From NCBI GenBank assembly GCA_963556145.1, contig OY744463.1:1054001-1118000 (forward strand): a stretch of DNA of 64,000 bases. The letters are read 5' to 3'. This DNA is from Hygrocybe punicea. Taxonomy: Eukaryota > Basidiomycota > Agaricomycetes > Agaricales > Hygrophoraceae. Numbering within the stretch: the first letter of the stretch is position 1; every line of letters starts with the position of its first letter. Shown one piece after another: positions 1-11,500 of the stretch. The notes beneath the pieces are model-generated. The model ran no database searches. It saw only the letters and a list, made by a program, of their open reading frames with translations, and was not told where the DNA came from. A program made the translations under genes and the position numbers.

Positions 1-815
1 TTGTGTTCAAAGGTAAGTTTCCATTTTTTTCTTAATTTTACTAATGTTATTTGCGGCAGGCAACTCGACTGCGACCACATCGCGACCACATTGGCACAAG
101 ATGAATGCCAACGCCAACGCAATGCCAACGGACGCGGGGCAGCCGCAACACCACCACCACCACCACCACCACCAGCGGCGGCAATGGCAACAGCAAAGGC
201 AACGGCAACCAGGCAACGACAACGGCAACGGCCAGCAGCAGCAGCAACAGCGGAACCAGCAGCGCCGGCAGCAACGGCAGCAGCAGCAGCAGCAGCGGCA
301 GCGGCAACAGCCAAAGCCATCCAACATCACCACCAGCGGCGGCAACAACAACGGCAACCACAACTATGACGGCCAGCAGCAGCAGCAATGCCGGCAGCAG
401 CAGCAACAGCAACAGCAGCAACGGCGGCAGCAGCAACGGCCACGACAGCAGCAGCAGCAGTGGCAGCAGCAACGGCGACAGCAGCAGCAGCAGCGCCGGC
501 AGCGGCAGCAATGGCAGCAGTGACAGCGGCGGCAGCAGCAGCGCCGGACGGCTCCCCCACAGCCCAACTACCTCGCGAAGTGTAGCACCGTATCGATTAA
601 TACGTGCCTGCCATTCGCGAGGAGAACGGAGCTCATGGGGTGAGCCCACCTCAGTCCGGGGTTCAGACCGCGTCTGAACCCAGACCGAACGCGGAGAAAC
701 GGTTCAATGCCGTCCGGGTCCAGGTTTGGCCATGCGCCAAACCGGACCCGAAGTTCAGTTCGTGGTTCCGCTAAAAAGGGTCGGAACCGGACCGAACTGA
801 ACTTCGGCAACACTA
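1..815 (-). mobile_element. hAT-type MITE, CAG-rich (cut by window edge)
   Basis: The right end reads CTTCGGCAACACTA at 802-815. This is the inverted complement of the start of the complete element at 33143-34484. Both carry the same GTTCAGTTCGGTCCGGTTC-type palindromic end and the same CAG/CTG trinucleotide core. The other end lies outside the window, so the target duplication cannot be tested; the flank after the end is CCCTCAGC (816-823). Long open frames over 44-677 are low-complexity Gln/Ser/Ala/Pro readings of the triplet repeat in several frames and are not credible genes. Orientation is given relative to the 33-kb copy. Confidence 0.75.
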
Positions 816-823
816 CCCTCAGC

Positions 824-952
824 TTCTGAAACCTTGTCTACGCCAATGAAGGTGTCTCCATTTGGATTCCCAAACTTGTATTCCGATGTGGAGAAGCCAG
901 CGAAGGCGCAATTGGTCTCCACAAACCATGTAAATCTTCGAGAAATTGACAT
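824..952 (-). pseudogene. 5' fragment of an unknown gene cut by the hAT MITE
   Basis: An ATG at 952 opens a reading frame of about 43 codons with non-repetitive composition (it includes the stretch SEYKFGNPNGDTFIGVDK). The frame then runs into the terminal sequence of the hAT element. The peptide is not recognised. It may be the start of a host gene destroyed by the insertion, or a chance open frame. Confidence 0.3.
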
Positions 953-1637
953 CTGTTAATGCGTGAAGATCTTCATTAGGGTGTTCTCTGAGGGTTTATG
1001 GGTCTGACCATGTAAATGTAGGCGATTCTAGCTGGTATTGAGGGAGCAAATGTTTTTTTGATTTTTTTGATTTTTTTGATTTTTTTCGCACTTTTTGAAC
1101 CGTGGGACAAGAATTTCCGAATCAGCTGTAACAGGAATGAGAGAAGCTCAGTTCGCCATCGGATAATTTCGCAGCTCAGGAGCCACAGGCGGAGACATGC
1201 TCAACGCCCAACGCTGCACTGCCAAGTGTAACAGTGCAATTAAATATATTATATAGCCAAACAAAGTTTTTGACCGTGCAGTTTATTACTGTAAATCTGT
1301 TGAACAAGTGATCTCTGTTTGAGCGTTACGGATTCTCGTCCAGTTCAAAATATTTGTCTGGCGAGTTTGCAACGGCCATTTGCAACTCTAATCCGGATAC
1401 ATGTAAGTACTTATATAGCGCTGGCTCATGGAGTGCAAGCAATGATGGACTCCGGAGCGCCATGTCCAGCAATATCAGCCTCGAAACAATTTCCTGATGC
1501 TCACCTGATGTTGTCCCCACAACGTTGAACGCAATACCTAGGTACCTGAGGCCTCAACATCTCAACCTTAAGCTCACGCCTTCGGAAACATGCAGAGCAC
1601 ATTTTCGAAAGCCAAGCCAAAACTGAAGGTTACTCTC
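953..1637. other. Intergenic, no gene seen; short T-rich tandem repeat
   Basis: No convincing gene. A run of about four GATTTTTTT units sits at 1052-1086. Two overlapping open frames of about 65-70 codons on opposite strands (1319-1528) show no family motif and no splice support. Confidence 0.5.
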
Positions 1638-3471
1638 CTATTGGTCCCCGTCAACAACGACACAGGGTGCCTCATCCATAGGCTTCACTGGGACGCCTAT
1701 CATCGATCTGTTTGCCTCCCATCCCAACTCCCCTCTCAAATCCTCATAGAATTCCTTCGTCATCCCCGCTCTCTCCCGATCGCCCTCATTGAAAGGGCCT
1801 TTGACCTCCCCCTTCCAGCCCTTCTTCACCTCCTCTCGAAAGGTAGACACAGGCTCCACTCCGTCCATCTCGCACACCCAGATAAACCACCGATGCCCGG
1901 AGGTCACATGTGTTACTTCGTCGGCGTGTATCACCTCCAACGCAGCGACGCTCTCCATGTCGCCTGCTCGCCGGAATCGCTCGATTGTGGCGGGGTTCAC
2001 GTCGAGACCGCGGGCCTCGTGCACGAGGTGGATGATCGCGAGCCGGGCGCGAAGGGAAGTTGAGGTGATTCGTGCGGACTCCCAGAGCGATGCGTGCACG
2101 GGCATACTTCCATAGGGTGTATCTGGTGATGTGGCAGAAAGACGCGAGGTGAGAAGGGTAAAGTGTTTCGATTCGTCGAGCGCCATTTTGGTGAAGTCGG
2201 AGAAGAAGGCTGGCGGCAAGTTGGGGTGGGAAGGGCCGAAACGTGCCATGATATCCCAGCTGAGCAAATAATGATATGCCCACTTCAACAAAACCAACGA
2301 GAGCTTATTATATATAACTTACGCAAGATCAATTCTGAGATGGGCGATGAGGTAAATGTATTAGATCATAAATATTAATGAAATCACTCACGCCCATTGT
2401 TCGATATTTGCTAAAGCGTGAAGCATGACGGCTCTATTCTTTCGGTTCCTCACCTTGCCGGGATCAACAGTATTTCTCACAAACTGAACTTCCCGAGGAG
2501 GCATATCGGGAGGGGAAGGTGGGTGCGGTTTTTTGTGGCCGATAGATGCAAGTTTTCCGGTGCGAAATAGCTGGACTGCGTGGCGGGTGCGCTCTACCTG
2601 TAGGTAAGCACCTGGCTTGGTAAGGAAGGCACACGATCTCGAGGATGGGAAGACCTTTACCTTTAATGCGGGATGTGGAGTGTTGAGGATCAGAACTGCC
2701 CACTCTAGGAGGGTCGTCGGTACACCCTCAGTTGGCACGACGTCTTCCATGACTTGTTTCGATGACAAAGTAACCGACGACGGAGTCGTTGCGAGGGAGC
2801 GTGGCGGCGGATCTGAAAATTCTGGTTACAATGTATAAAAATCAGTTTGATATATACGTTTGGCAGATTTCAGTATCAAAAAGACCTTCCGATACCGGAC
2901 GAAGTTCGACCAATCGCCAATGAGTGCCTCCTTCAGCTGGAGTTTCGATCCAAACTTTGTCAATTCCGTCTGGGAGATCGGGTTTCACCTGCACAGCATA
3001 AGTGCACGCTCTCAGGCCAGTCTCGCTCTTGCCAGTGCGGAGGTCAAAGTCATATCTGTCGATAGAGATTTCTCGTCGTTGCGATCAAAATGAGTATTTG
3101 GGTTTACCTGTGCCAGGGACAGACAGCCACTACAGTACTCTCGCATTCCTCGATCTCGGCATGAGATAAGTCTGCTCCGAGATGGGGACAGGTGGACTCC
3201 ATAACGTAGATCTGTTTGTTATTCAACTCTGGTGTGTTCTGCAGGGAGTCCCGCGGGTGATCATTTGAACTGGAAGACAAACGGAACAAGATCAAGGACT
3301 TGTATGTCCCCTCTTCGGATCGCAAGGTCAAGAAGAATCGAGAATGCGTGAGCAGAGTTGTATATGGAGAAATTCTGTGTTGATTTTCTATTTTAAATAC
3401 ACATACAGGAGCACATCAATCGAGGTTACGCACTGAAGAGACACTACTGGAGACCGACTCCCTTGTGCCAT
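1638..3471 (-). CDS. Rieske [2Fe-2S] + ferritin-like (DUF455) fusion protein
   Basis: Multi-exon gene from ATG 3471 to TAG 1638. Exons were inferred at 3471-3407, 3374-3108, 3055-2858 and 2812 onward, then a 12-nt exon near 2325, then the long last exon. The N-terminal third is a Rieske domain: CPH and CPWH with about 20 residues between them, followed by the typical YDFDLRTG. The C-terminal two thirds is the ferritin-like DUF455 family. The four-helix di-metal signature is complete: Glu in IEQWAI, ExxH in DESKH, Glu in HEARGLD and ExxH in DEVTH. The CPWHR motif spans an intron. Family knowledge: DUF455 is related to di-iron proteins and its substrate is unknown to me. Inference: the Rieske centre may deliver electrons to the di-iron site within the same chain. 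No signal peptide is evident. Confidence 0.85.
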
Positions 3472-3747
3472 CACGCTGATGAGGTTGTCCGCTTGCTTTC
3501 GTTACAGGGAACTTGGAACGAATATATGTAGTTCTGGTTACATGTATTGAGTCGGAAAAGCTTGTTCGCACACGCGAAAAATACACGGATAAGTAAGATG
3601 TGTCACAGTACTACAACTTGAACCTGGTGCCTTCCATGGCCACCACCACCACCCAACTCTCCAAGTCACCGTTGTTATTCTATTAAGTTTCTATTGTGCA
3701 CATATTGGCTTCACATTCACTTAATCCTTCGTTTGCTTTTCCGAATC

Positions 3748-6428
3748 ATGTCTGCCCTTGGGTCTTCGGAGATCATGGAAGAGCTTAATGCTCTCTTCGA
3801 CTGGAATCCCCCTCCTCTAGGCCTCGCCCCGCCAGAAAAAGGAGGCAGTCGCTCCAAAAACACTCGCCCACCAGCGTTTTATGACAAGCATCTTGCTCCT
3901 CATCTCGTTCTCAAGACAATCCAACACGTTGAACACCTTCACAAGAAAATTGCGCGCGTCGTCGATAACAAACTCAAATCTATCGAAGAAAGAGGGATCA
4001 TACTACCTCCTCCGACGGAAGGCTTCGATGATCACAAACATCACATGCGAACAGTAAGGAAAGAGGAAAAACTGATGAAGAATGAAACATCTGTCGCAGA
4101 GTTCTACCGTGCCGCTACAGTCCCTTACTGTGTCTATATCGCCTCGACTCTTTCTCTACACCCTAGCGTTTGGGACACTGCTCTAGCTTGGTCAATGGTA
4201 CCTCAGAACCATGGTCACGCCATTTGTGATGGCTCTCTGCAGGTAAAATCCCCGGAGACAACCTCCAAACGAGGGCGAGATAGCGAAGAACAGACGTGGG
4301 ACTTTGTAGACGAAGACAAACGGACTCCATTGATGGAGATCAAGGACCGATACCGTGACTTGGCAACATGGGAGATCAAGAGTTTGTCCGTAGGACACAA
4401 AGACGTGATGTTCTCGCTCTTGGCTCTGGCGTTTAATGGCGAATTCAGATGGGTATTTTGCCAAGGTGACCCTTGTCCGTCGAAAAAATATGGTCACGTA
4501 ACGCAGAGACGATTCATGGGTTGGGATGCCCCTGCAACACTCTCACTGGTTACGACACCTTGGATCGACCCCGACCTGGCTGAAGAGGATCAGTCCCAAA
4601 CCTCACATACTGAGAGGAGTCGGGAAGATATCTTGGACGATTCTTTGAAACGAGGGGGATCCTCGTTACAAATTGTCAACGAATTTGACGAGCAGCTGAA
4701 GTATAACGCCAAAGGTGCTAGGAGTGTTCCTAAGGCTGGACCGAGTCCGAAGCTAAGTCCATCAAGCAAGGGATTACTGAAACCGAGGTCGGGTGCCAAC
4801 GCAAACACATCGATAGGACTTTGGCAGGCGAGGAGTGCGGACGTAGAATCTTCGTTAGGAGACTCGAAGGCTCCAAGCTTACTGACGGCGCCAACAAATA
4901 CGACAGTGCCGGGCGGTCCAGGACCTCTTACCGCACAAAAACTTATCCAACAGGTCAGTAGATCTCTCATACAGGACCGGAATGATGTTACTTGATTTTT
5001 CCGAAGGCGTGGGCGCAAGGTGTACGATGTAACACGACATTAATTATTTTGCATTCGGGAAATTTCGAATTCATCGCTGTTCGTCATCGCCGCTCGCAAA
5101 CGCTCTACATTTCTGATCTCCTTCATGTTCCGCATTTGGAACGCCCTGGTTATGGAAAAGTGCAAATCGGCATTTATATCGAAGCTGTAGAGGATGCATT
5201 TCTCCGAAATGAGTTGGACAAAGTGGACCCCCAAGGCGACCTACCACCCGACATTGCTCCCTACATTCCCGGGGGAACCGACCAGAAGCGCCCAGATTCT
5301 GATGCGGATGACAAACATGCCCCAGCACCGCCGAAGAAGAAGTCTAGGCTGGGTCCACAGGGAGGTCGTCAAGCAAAAGATCCTGCACCGGAGCCGAAGG
5401 ATGATGATGCTCCTGAATCCGATATTGGGGTAAGCGCACATGATGCAGTTTGCCTTTGTTACTGATTTTTCATATAATTTTAACAAGTGGGCGATGCAAC
5501 AATCTCTATCTCGTGGGGTTCTTCTGCTGCACTTGAAGTACGATATCTACGATACTGTCAGGCCGGCCATTTTCTACCGTGGCGCTCGTATAAATTCGAA
5601 CAATGACGGGGTCCCTACCCCGCCCACCTCTCCAGCTAAAAATTTTCCTAAGGATGTACGTCTGTTGCTGTTCTTGACTTCCCAGTTAGGCGAAGGAACG
5701 ACTGGGATAACCCACGGCGGAATCCTTGAAATCGAAATGGGAAATAAAAGCTCGACAATTGAAATTGCCGCCAAGCTCGCGTTCACCGATGATCAGCAAG
5801 AACGCTTGGTCCAGGAGTTCTCCATTTATACCCACATGACACAGGAGGGTGTTGAAGGCATTCCGACCGCCATTGGAGTTTTCCACGATGCCGAGGAGGA
5901 AGGTCCCTCTTGTCTTCTGATGTCTCACAGCGGCACTTCACTTCAGGACCGGGGAACGTCCATTTCATCCGCTGAATGGTATGTTATTTTAGTCGCTGGC
6001 TTCAAACTGCACAAATAAATGGAGCATATAACTTTAGTGTTGCATTTATGTCCGCATTGAAGTCGATCCATGCTGTGGGTGTTTTGCACGGTGACTTGCG
6101 TCTCGAAAATCTCCTCGTCAATGACTCGGGTGATGTAACAATTATCGATTTCGACCAAGCCCTGCAGGACGCTTCCGAAGATGACTTGAGGGAAGAAGAA
6201 GCGCTGTTTTATGATATGCTCCATGATATCATTGATGAAAACGAGAAGGAGAAGACTAGCAGTGTGGAGCCTGAAGTACCTGTTGTCACCAATGTAAAAG
6301 AGCAGGGCAAGGGCAGGGCGAAGCGTGCGATCGAGGATGAGGATACCACAGGAGGATCCACCGCGCAGGCATACAAACTTAGACCACGCGACGCAACTGG
6401 AAAAGTTGTGGCCATCAAGCGGATCTGA
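3748..6428 (+). CDS. Fungal-type protein kinase (FunK1-like, HGD/DFD variant)
   Basis: Four exons inferred: 3748-4953, 5007-5429, 5488-5978 and 6038-6428. Introns have GT/AG ends and all four exons join in frame (about 850 aa). ATG 3748 (MSALGSSEIMEEL) was chosen; an upstream TTG in the same frame lies in the leader. The C-terminal quarter carries the catalytic loop HGDLRLENLLVND and the metal-binding IIDFDQAL. It therefore has HGD instead of HRD and DFD instead of DFG, as in basidiomycete FunK1-like and aminoglycoside-kinase-like families. The N-terminal ~400 residues include a WDTALAWSMV segment and a long disordered Ser/Pro-rich stretch. A Lys-rich PPKKKSRLG patch in exon 2 may be a nuclear localisation signal. 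The substrate is unknown. Confidence 0.8.
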
Positions 6429-6683
6429 GCGAAACTGCACGAAACAATTTGATTCCTGGTCACCGTGCTGGATCAACATGCAAGGGGGTACCGGGATTGG
6501 AATCCCGCACCCGAGGTGGGGGGGGGGAGGGGGGGCTGAGAAGAGGACCAGAAAAAAAATTCGGACATCTAAATTTATTATATCGCCTTTGGAGATATGG
6601 TGGCCTCAGTGGCCTCAGTGGCACCTTTGACAGATATATATACATGTATGCTTAATTACTTGTCCATCTACTCAGGTATTCGC
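6429..6683. other. Intergenic; G-run
   Basis: No gene. A purine run of mostly G (about 6518-6536) follows the kinase gene. Confidence 0.5.
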
Positions 6684-8335
6684 CATGAAGAATGTCAGTG
6701 TATTACTCAGAGATGATAATTGATGGGCTAACAAATTCAAGAAACCTCAGAAGACCAAATATAGCATTGACACGAAGGTGCAGTGTCCCGATTGCAAAGA
6801 AATGATTAACGTTGGGACGGCAGGGCCTCCTGGCCTCCGGCAGCACCAAGGGAAATCTAAATGTCTTGCATCAATCAAGAAACTGCACAATCAAGTCAAA
6901 GTATGCACCTTGTTTGATATTGGCATTGTAAAAGAAAAACTACCTCCTGAGGGGTCGAGAGCGACTGTATCGCATGCCACACTGACCTCCCCTCCCCCAG
7001 TTGTACCATTCCGTGTACCCATTCCACCAAACATGCCCAACGACGACAATATGACAGATGAATTTGTAACCGTTGCCACAGGTGCATCTGGAAGCGCTGG
7101 GTTGCAGCACATGAGTGATATAGATGACGACGTAGTCATCATTGACACACCACAGCCTAGAACCAATTCACAGGATGAAACGAATCATCAGGCCGACGAA
7201 TCACAGCAGTGCAGGGGTGTGCACATACCTATTCCCCCAACAATGACACCTTTCACAGCCTATCCTTTTGGACTGCACGACGTGCAGGTCTTGCCATGGA
7301 ACATCCATATTGTTGACAGTCAATTGTTCCTGCAAGCAACGGAATGCAAGCATTCAATCAGCACTCACAAATCATGCCGAATTTGTCACGGATTGCTCAC
7401 CAACACTGTCATGGAAGGGATCTTGGAAAGGATGAAGGCTGGTGTCCACGAGAATGCACCCCACGTCTTCCAGCCAATATCAGGTCTGCACAAAATCATC
7501 AGCCAGAAAACACAGAAAATTGATTTGTTGCGCGTGGAAAAAATGAACGCAGCAAGGAAGCTAGATGGGAAACTGGCCATTTTGGATGATAGCAAACAGT
7601 TCTTTATGGCAGCTGCATATGGCGGGATTGAACGATTAGACGCACTGATGCGAGTGTGCTTAAAAAGAAAAATGGCCCCGAAAGCGATGATCAAATTATT
7701 GGATGATGTTCACCAAGGCCTCTATAAGCCGAAGAATTATACGGAGAAAGAGTTGCTGCGTGGTATCGTCTTCCTCAAGCTAGGTGGTGCGCGTGTTGCA
7801 GAGATTGCACATCGGTCGATGGCTGGGCCTGGTGTCAGTACTCTTCGAAGGAATCAAGTTACTTCTCTGCTCCGAGCTTCGACATCAATGCCAACAGCCA
7901 AAGAGATCAGTTACAACATTGAAGCTTCCTACGATCGAATGAAATACGATGGGGACTCTGCCATCACTGGTTACGTCCTGATGTTGGATGAGATCAAGGT
8001 TGAGGCTCGTCCTAGATGGGATGATACTACAAATAAATTTACAGGCATATGTCGGGAGCACGGACATACCTTGGGACTTGAATTTTGTTCGGTAGAAGAG
8101 GTTGAAGCACTGTGTGAAGCAGTCAAACGAGGAGACGTTCACCTTGCCGTGGAGGTAGGTTACCATGACATGAACTTAAACTTGACGTATGCCAGCTAAA
8201 ATGTGATAGGCAACAGTCGCTGCCATTGGGTCTTTATCAAATAACACTCGCACCTATGGATCTCGCCCTATCCTTGTCTCGGGAACTTGTAAACGGGAAA
8301 ACGCAACTGCCCATGCTTCGCTTATCAGAACATGA
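6684..8335 (+). pseudogene. Agaricomycete repetitive transposase-like gene, 3' truncated
   Basis: ATG 6684 starts MKN. An intron of about 46 nt follows, then one long exon to about 8155. A GT...AG intron (gtaggt to gatag, about 8156-8210) then restores a frame containing ATVAAIGSLSNNTRTYG and ILVSGTCKRENA. The N terminus has a Cys2-His-Cys finger (CPDC, then QHQGKSKC). A middle segment GYVLMLDEIKVEARPR precedes FTGICREHG. I recognise this as a large repetitive family of Agaricomycetes. The LMLDE stretch looks like the first acidic residue of an RNase H-type (possibly P-element/THAP9-like) core, which is inference. The frame ends at a TGA just after LIRT (about 8330), where the sequence switches to another element in the opposite direction. 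Confidence 0.6.
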
Positions 8336-9462
8336 ACGGAATAAAGCGACTATATCTTTAGACATTGCGCTACGATGGGTTACGACGGCTGGGAATTCAG
8401 CTGCTAAGTCTAGGGGAAGTAGCGCAAGAATTGCGGGGCTCCAGCTTGCAAAGGTGCTGCTTTTGCAGCCGTGTTTGGCATGACTGCATCTGTGGCAGCG
8501 ATAGCGGTATCCGATGATCATGCCCAGCTTGTTTTGAAGGACGCAACGACGGGGAAAGGGGATGGTGTCATGGTGACGTAGCCCGAGTGCTTTGCACTTT
8601 GGGCAACTAATAGCCACCAGAGCAAGCGGATCCCATAGTATGAAAGGACAATCGTAAACATCTTCCGGTTCATGAGCCAAGTTGGAAGGGGACGCGTAGA
8701 TTTCCGGCCACCCTCTCCATTACCGTGCACTTCATCTCCACTTTCCTCGCTGTCTAATTCGGGGTCATCATCATCCCCGACACCATCCTCGATTGCGTTC
8801 TCGCCTTCTTCGGACCCATCAACATCCAGAGTTGTGGATGGATGTATGCCACTTCCAAGCATTGCCTCGAGAGCAGAAAGATCGGGTCGAGTGCCAGGAG
8901 TTTGAGAAGGAGGTAGTACGGAGGCAGGCGTTGGAGAGGGATTTGATACAAATGAAATCGGTGCTGGCAATTGAGTTAGTGGTACTATGCAATACCGCGA
9001 TATAATGAACACACCAGTTGGTGCCAGCGCCAGCACCTCGCGTGGGTGACTGGGTGGCCACCTGGCTGTGTTGAATCCAACTGCTCGTGCTTGCTGGTTT
9101 GGACCTGACTCTCGTGGTCTTTCTGGGTCTAGTATACGCGGCTGAGATGTTGCTTCCCCGGTGCCAGTCACAGGTAGGGATACTCCTATAACTGTTTCAG
9201 TCGCTGCGGCATTGCGAGGGTGGCTAGTAGTATTGTCGGCATGTGTGTCACTTGGCGTTGCAACGAGAGGAGGTGGGGGAAAGCTTGATTTGTGATTTTA
9301 TTCAAATTGAAAATTGATGCCGCGTTATAAACCACAATACACGTACCCGTTCGCTGCTACCTCTTCTTCATCAAAGCTGGAAGAACAACATCTATCTGCA
9401 TCACGATCCGCGGCAGATCTCTCCCCTGGATCTGTCATGTACTCGAGTCCATCGGAATCCAT
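8325..9462 (-). pseudogene. DUF6729-type transposon-associated gene, truncated and frameshifted
   Basis: Start inferred at ATG 9462 (MDSDGLEYMTDPGE). A short first exon is followed by an intron, then a Pro/Ser/acid-rich disordered region. The conserved part reads VYDCPFILWDPLALVAISCPKCKALG, then a second Cys pair in GYRYRCHRCS, then LAAEFPAVVTHRSA. This matches the DUF6729 domain of agaricomycete genes as I know it. The upstream part (LPTWL) and this domain are in different frames near 8680, so a one-base indel is likely. The gene stops abruptly at about 8330 at a junction with the convergent transposase-like gene. Full family members are far longer. Confidence 0.6.
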
Positions 9463-9937
9463 GAGGAACTATAGAACTAATGAACTGCACCAATAGTCAA
9501 TACTGTGTCTTAATGAAAACTAGCTGACTTACATCTGTGCGCAGCGAGAAGATGAGTTGGGCACAGGAGCGGCGTGATGGACAGAATCCGACAGAAGCGT
9601 CGTGGAAGGCCACTATGAGTCGGTAGAGGGTACAAGCGTGTGAACAATCTTCCTAATATATTAAATTCAAACTGCGCCAGTATCGCAGTTACTATCGCTC
9701 CCCACTATTAGTAACGCGCCCAACGTTTTGGGAGAAAAACGATTTCTGATTTGCGGTCTTCCAGGAACGCCGTCATTCCACAATCTCCGAGCAGTAACTG
9801 GTTTGGTCCAGCTGCGGTGCCTGTGGCGTGTAAACCGCGCTCTCGGCGCTCTCGCCAAGGCAAACACAGGGCAAAACAAAAATATATGTAGTAACTAAGG
9901 CGTCTCCTTCTTTGTCCCTCTTCTTCGTTCCACTGAC
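9463..9937. other. Intergenic, no gene seen
   Basis: Upstream region of the S1/P1 nuclease gene. It is followed by a pyrimidine-rich stretch (CTCCTTCTTTGTCCCTCTTCTTCG, about 9903-9928) just before ATG 9938, typical of fungal transcription start regions. No gene was recognised. Confidence 0.4.
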
Positions 9938-11320
9938 ATGAAGGCTACTACCACCCTTGGTTTACTGTCTGTTGCTGTTGGAGGCGTTGCTGCTTGGGGA
10001 AAAGAAGGTCACATGGCTGTAGGGTGAGCGCACTGTCCACCGCTTCCGTTAAATATACGCTGACGATGGTATCGACAGCTACGTCGCTATGCAGGTATGA
10101 AAACGGCCCAGGGAGCGCAACAACTGATCTTTATTCACAATTTTTCAGTTCCTTGCGCCGAAAGCCTTGTCCTTTGTGCAGTCATCTCTTGGCTCAACTT
10201 ACGACGAGTCCCTTGGGCCAGCAGCTACATGGGCTGACTCAGTGAAACGCACTCACGGATACACATGGTCTGGTCCATACCATTACCTAGATGCTCAGGG
10301 TGAGCGCACAGCTGGCTTCAAGAACTTGTCTGACTGAGTTGTAGATGATCCATTGAATGGTGAATGCTCGGTCGACATTGCTCGCGACTGTGCGAAAGGA
10401 AACACTCTTCGTGAGTCCTAGCCTCCGGTTTGAGGTTGCCGTCGTGACTAGTCATTGGCCAGTCAATGCCATCTCGAACTACACAACTCGCGTCCAGGAT
10501 GAATCACTTTCTGACAAACAGAGAGAGGAAGCCCTCAAGTTTCTTGGTCTGTGACCGCCTAGGTCTCCTGGTATCACCGCTGATTCTTTTCCACAGATCA
10601 CGTGCGCTCTGACCGTAACACAACATTGATCAATTTGATTGAACATTCCTCTTTCAGTTTATTGGCGACATCGGCCAACCCCTTCACCTCGAGGCGTATG
10701 CAAAAGGCGGCAACTCAATCCCGACAACATGCGGTGGCAAATCCACAGAGCTGCATGCTACTTGGGACACGGGTATGATCGAGACGATGCTCAAATCCAA
10801 GTACGGCTCCGTTAAGGACGTCGAGGCGTGGGCCAACGATCTTGCTACCGCTATTCAGACCGGGGTATACCAATCCACTGCTTCAGACTGGATCAGTTGC
10901 TCCTCGACGACGAAACCTGCGCCAAAAGGGAAGCGGCAGTCAGATGAGTTTGAGACCATGGCGAAGAAGACTATTGCCCCATTAGCATGCCCTCTTGTCT
11001 GGGCCAAGGAATCAAATGCTTATGACTGTGTACGTCTCCGTTCGCTATCGCTCGGCAATACTCACCCTCCTCTGCAGTCGGTCGTGTTCTCGTACACGGA
11101 AGGAGACGATCTTTGCGATGGGAAATACTTCGAGACTGCAATGCCTGTCGTCAGTCCTTTGCGGCGTTCCCCGATATCCCACTCCTGATGTTGACTTTAC
11201 GAATGACAGATTGACGAGCAAATTGCCAAGCAAGGATACAGGCTAGCGGCGTGGTTGAACGAGATATTCGATGGCACCCCTACTAGCTCAATGAGCAGAT
11301 TGGTCGAACAAAACGTTTGA
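9938..11320 (+). CDS. Secreted S1/P1-type zinc-dependent nuclease
   Basis: Starts MKATTTLGLLSVAVGGVAA, a signal peptide followed by WGKEGH, the mature N terminus of this family. All nine zinc ligands known for P1 nuclease can be found: Trp1 and His6 (WGKEGH), Asp in TWADSV, His in YHYLD, His/Asp/His in the HFIGDIGQPLH block, and His/Asp in ELHATWD. The gene is cut into about nine exons, including a 16-nt exon (10079-10094) and a 5-nt exon (10597-10601). It degrades RNA and single-stranded DNA outside the cell in known members. Cys residues in the C-terminal half (SCSS, ACPLVW, YDC, LCDGKYF) fit disulfides. The last exon starts at IDEQIAKQGYRLAAWLNEIF, the usual C-terminal helix. Appears intact. 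Confidence 0.9.
10597..10601 (+). other. 5-nt microexon of the S1/P1 nuclease (ATCAC)
   Basis: The preceding exon ends AAGTTTCTTG before gtctgtg. The next exon begins TTTATTGGCGAC after ttcag. Neither direct joining nor any other GT/AG pair noticed gives the family block. Inserting ATCAC, flanked by cacag and gtgcgc, gives Lys-Phe-Leu-Asp-His-Phe-Ile-Gly-Asp. The His is the zinc ligand equivalent to P1 His116. Confidence 0.75.
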
Positions 11321-11500
11321 CGGTTTGAATTAAATAATAATAGCTGATACCGCGCTGGACATCGTGCAACTTACACCTGTAATAATTATGCGATATATGT
11401 TCACGTTCTCTGAAGACAGTAAATTGATGTCACACACTCTCAGGTACCATCACCAGCACTTACTCCTTGGCCGCGATACGCGAATCAGTCCACGCAACCA

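Noticed and set aside
44..677. Long Gln/Ser/Ala-rich open frames at the left edge
   Set aside because: They arise from CAG triplets of a hAT-type MITE and are open in several frames on both strands.
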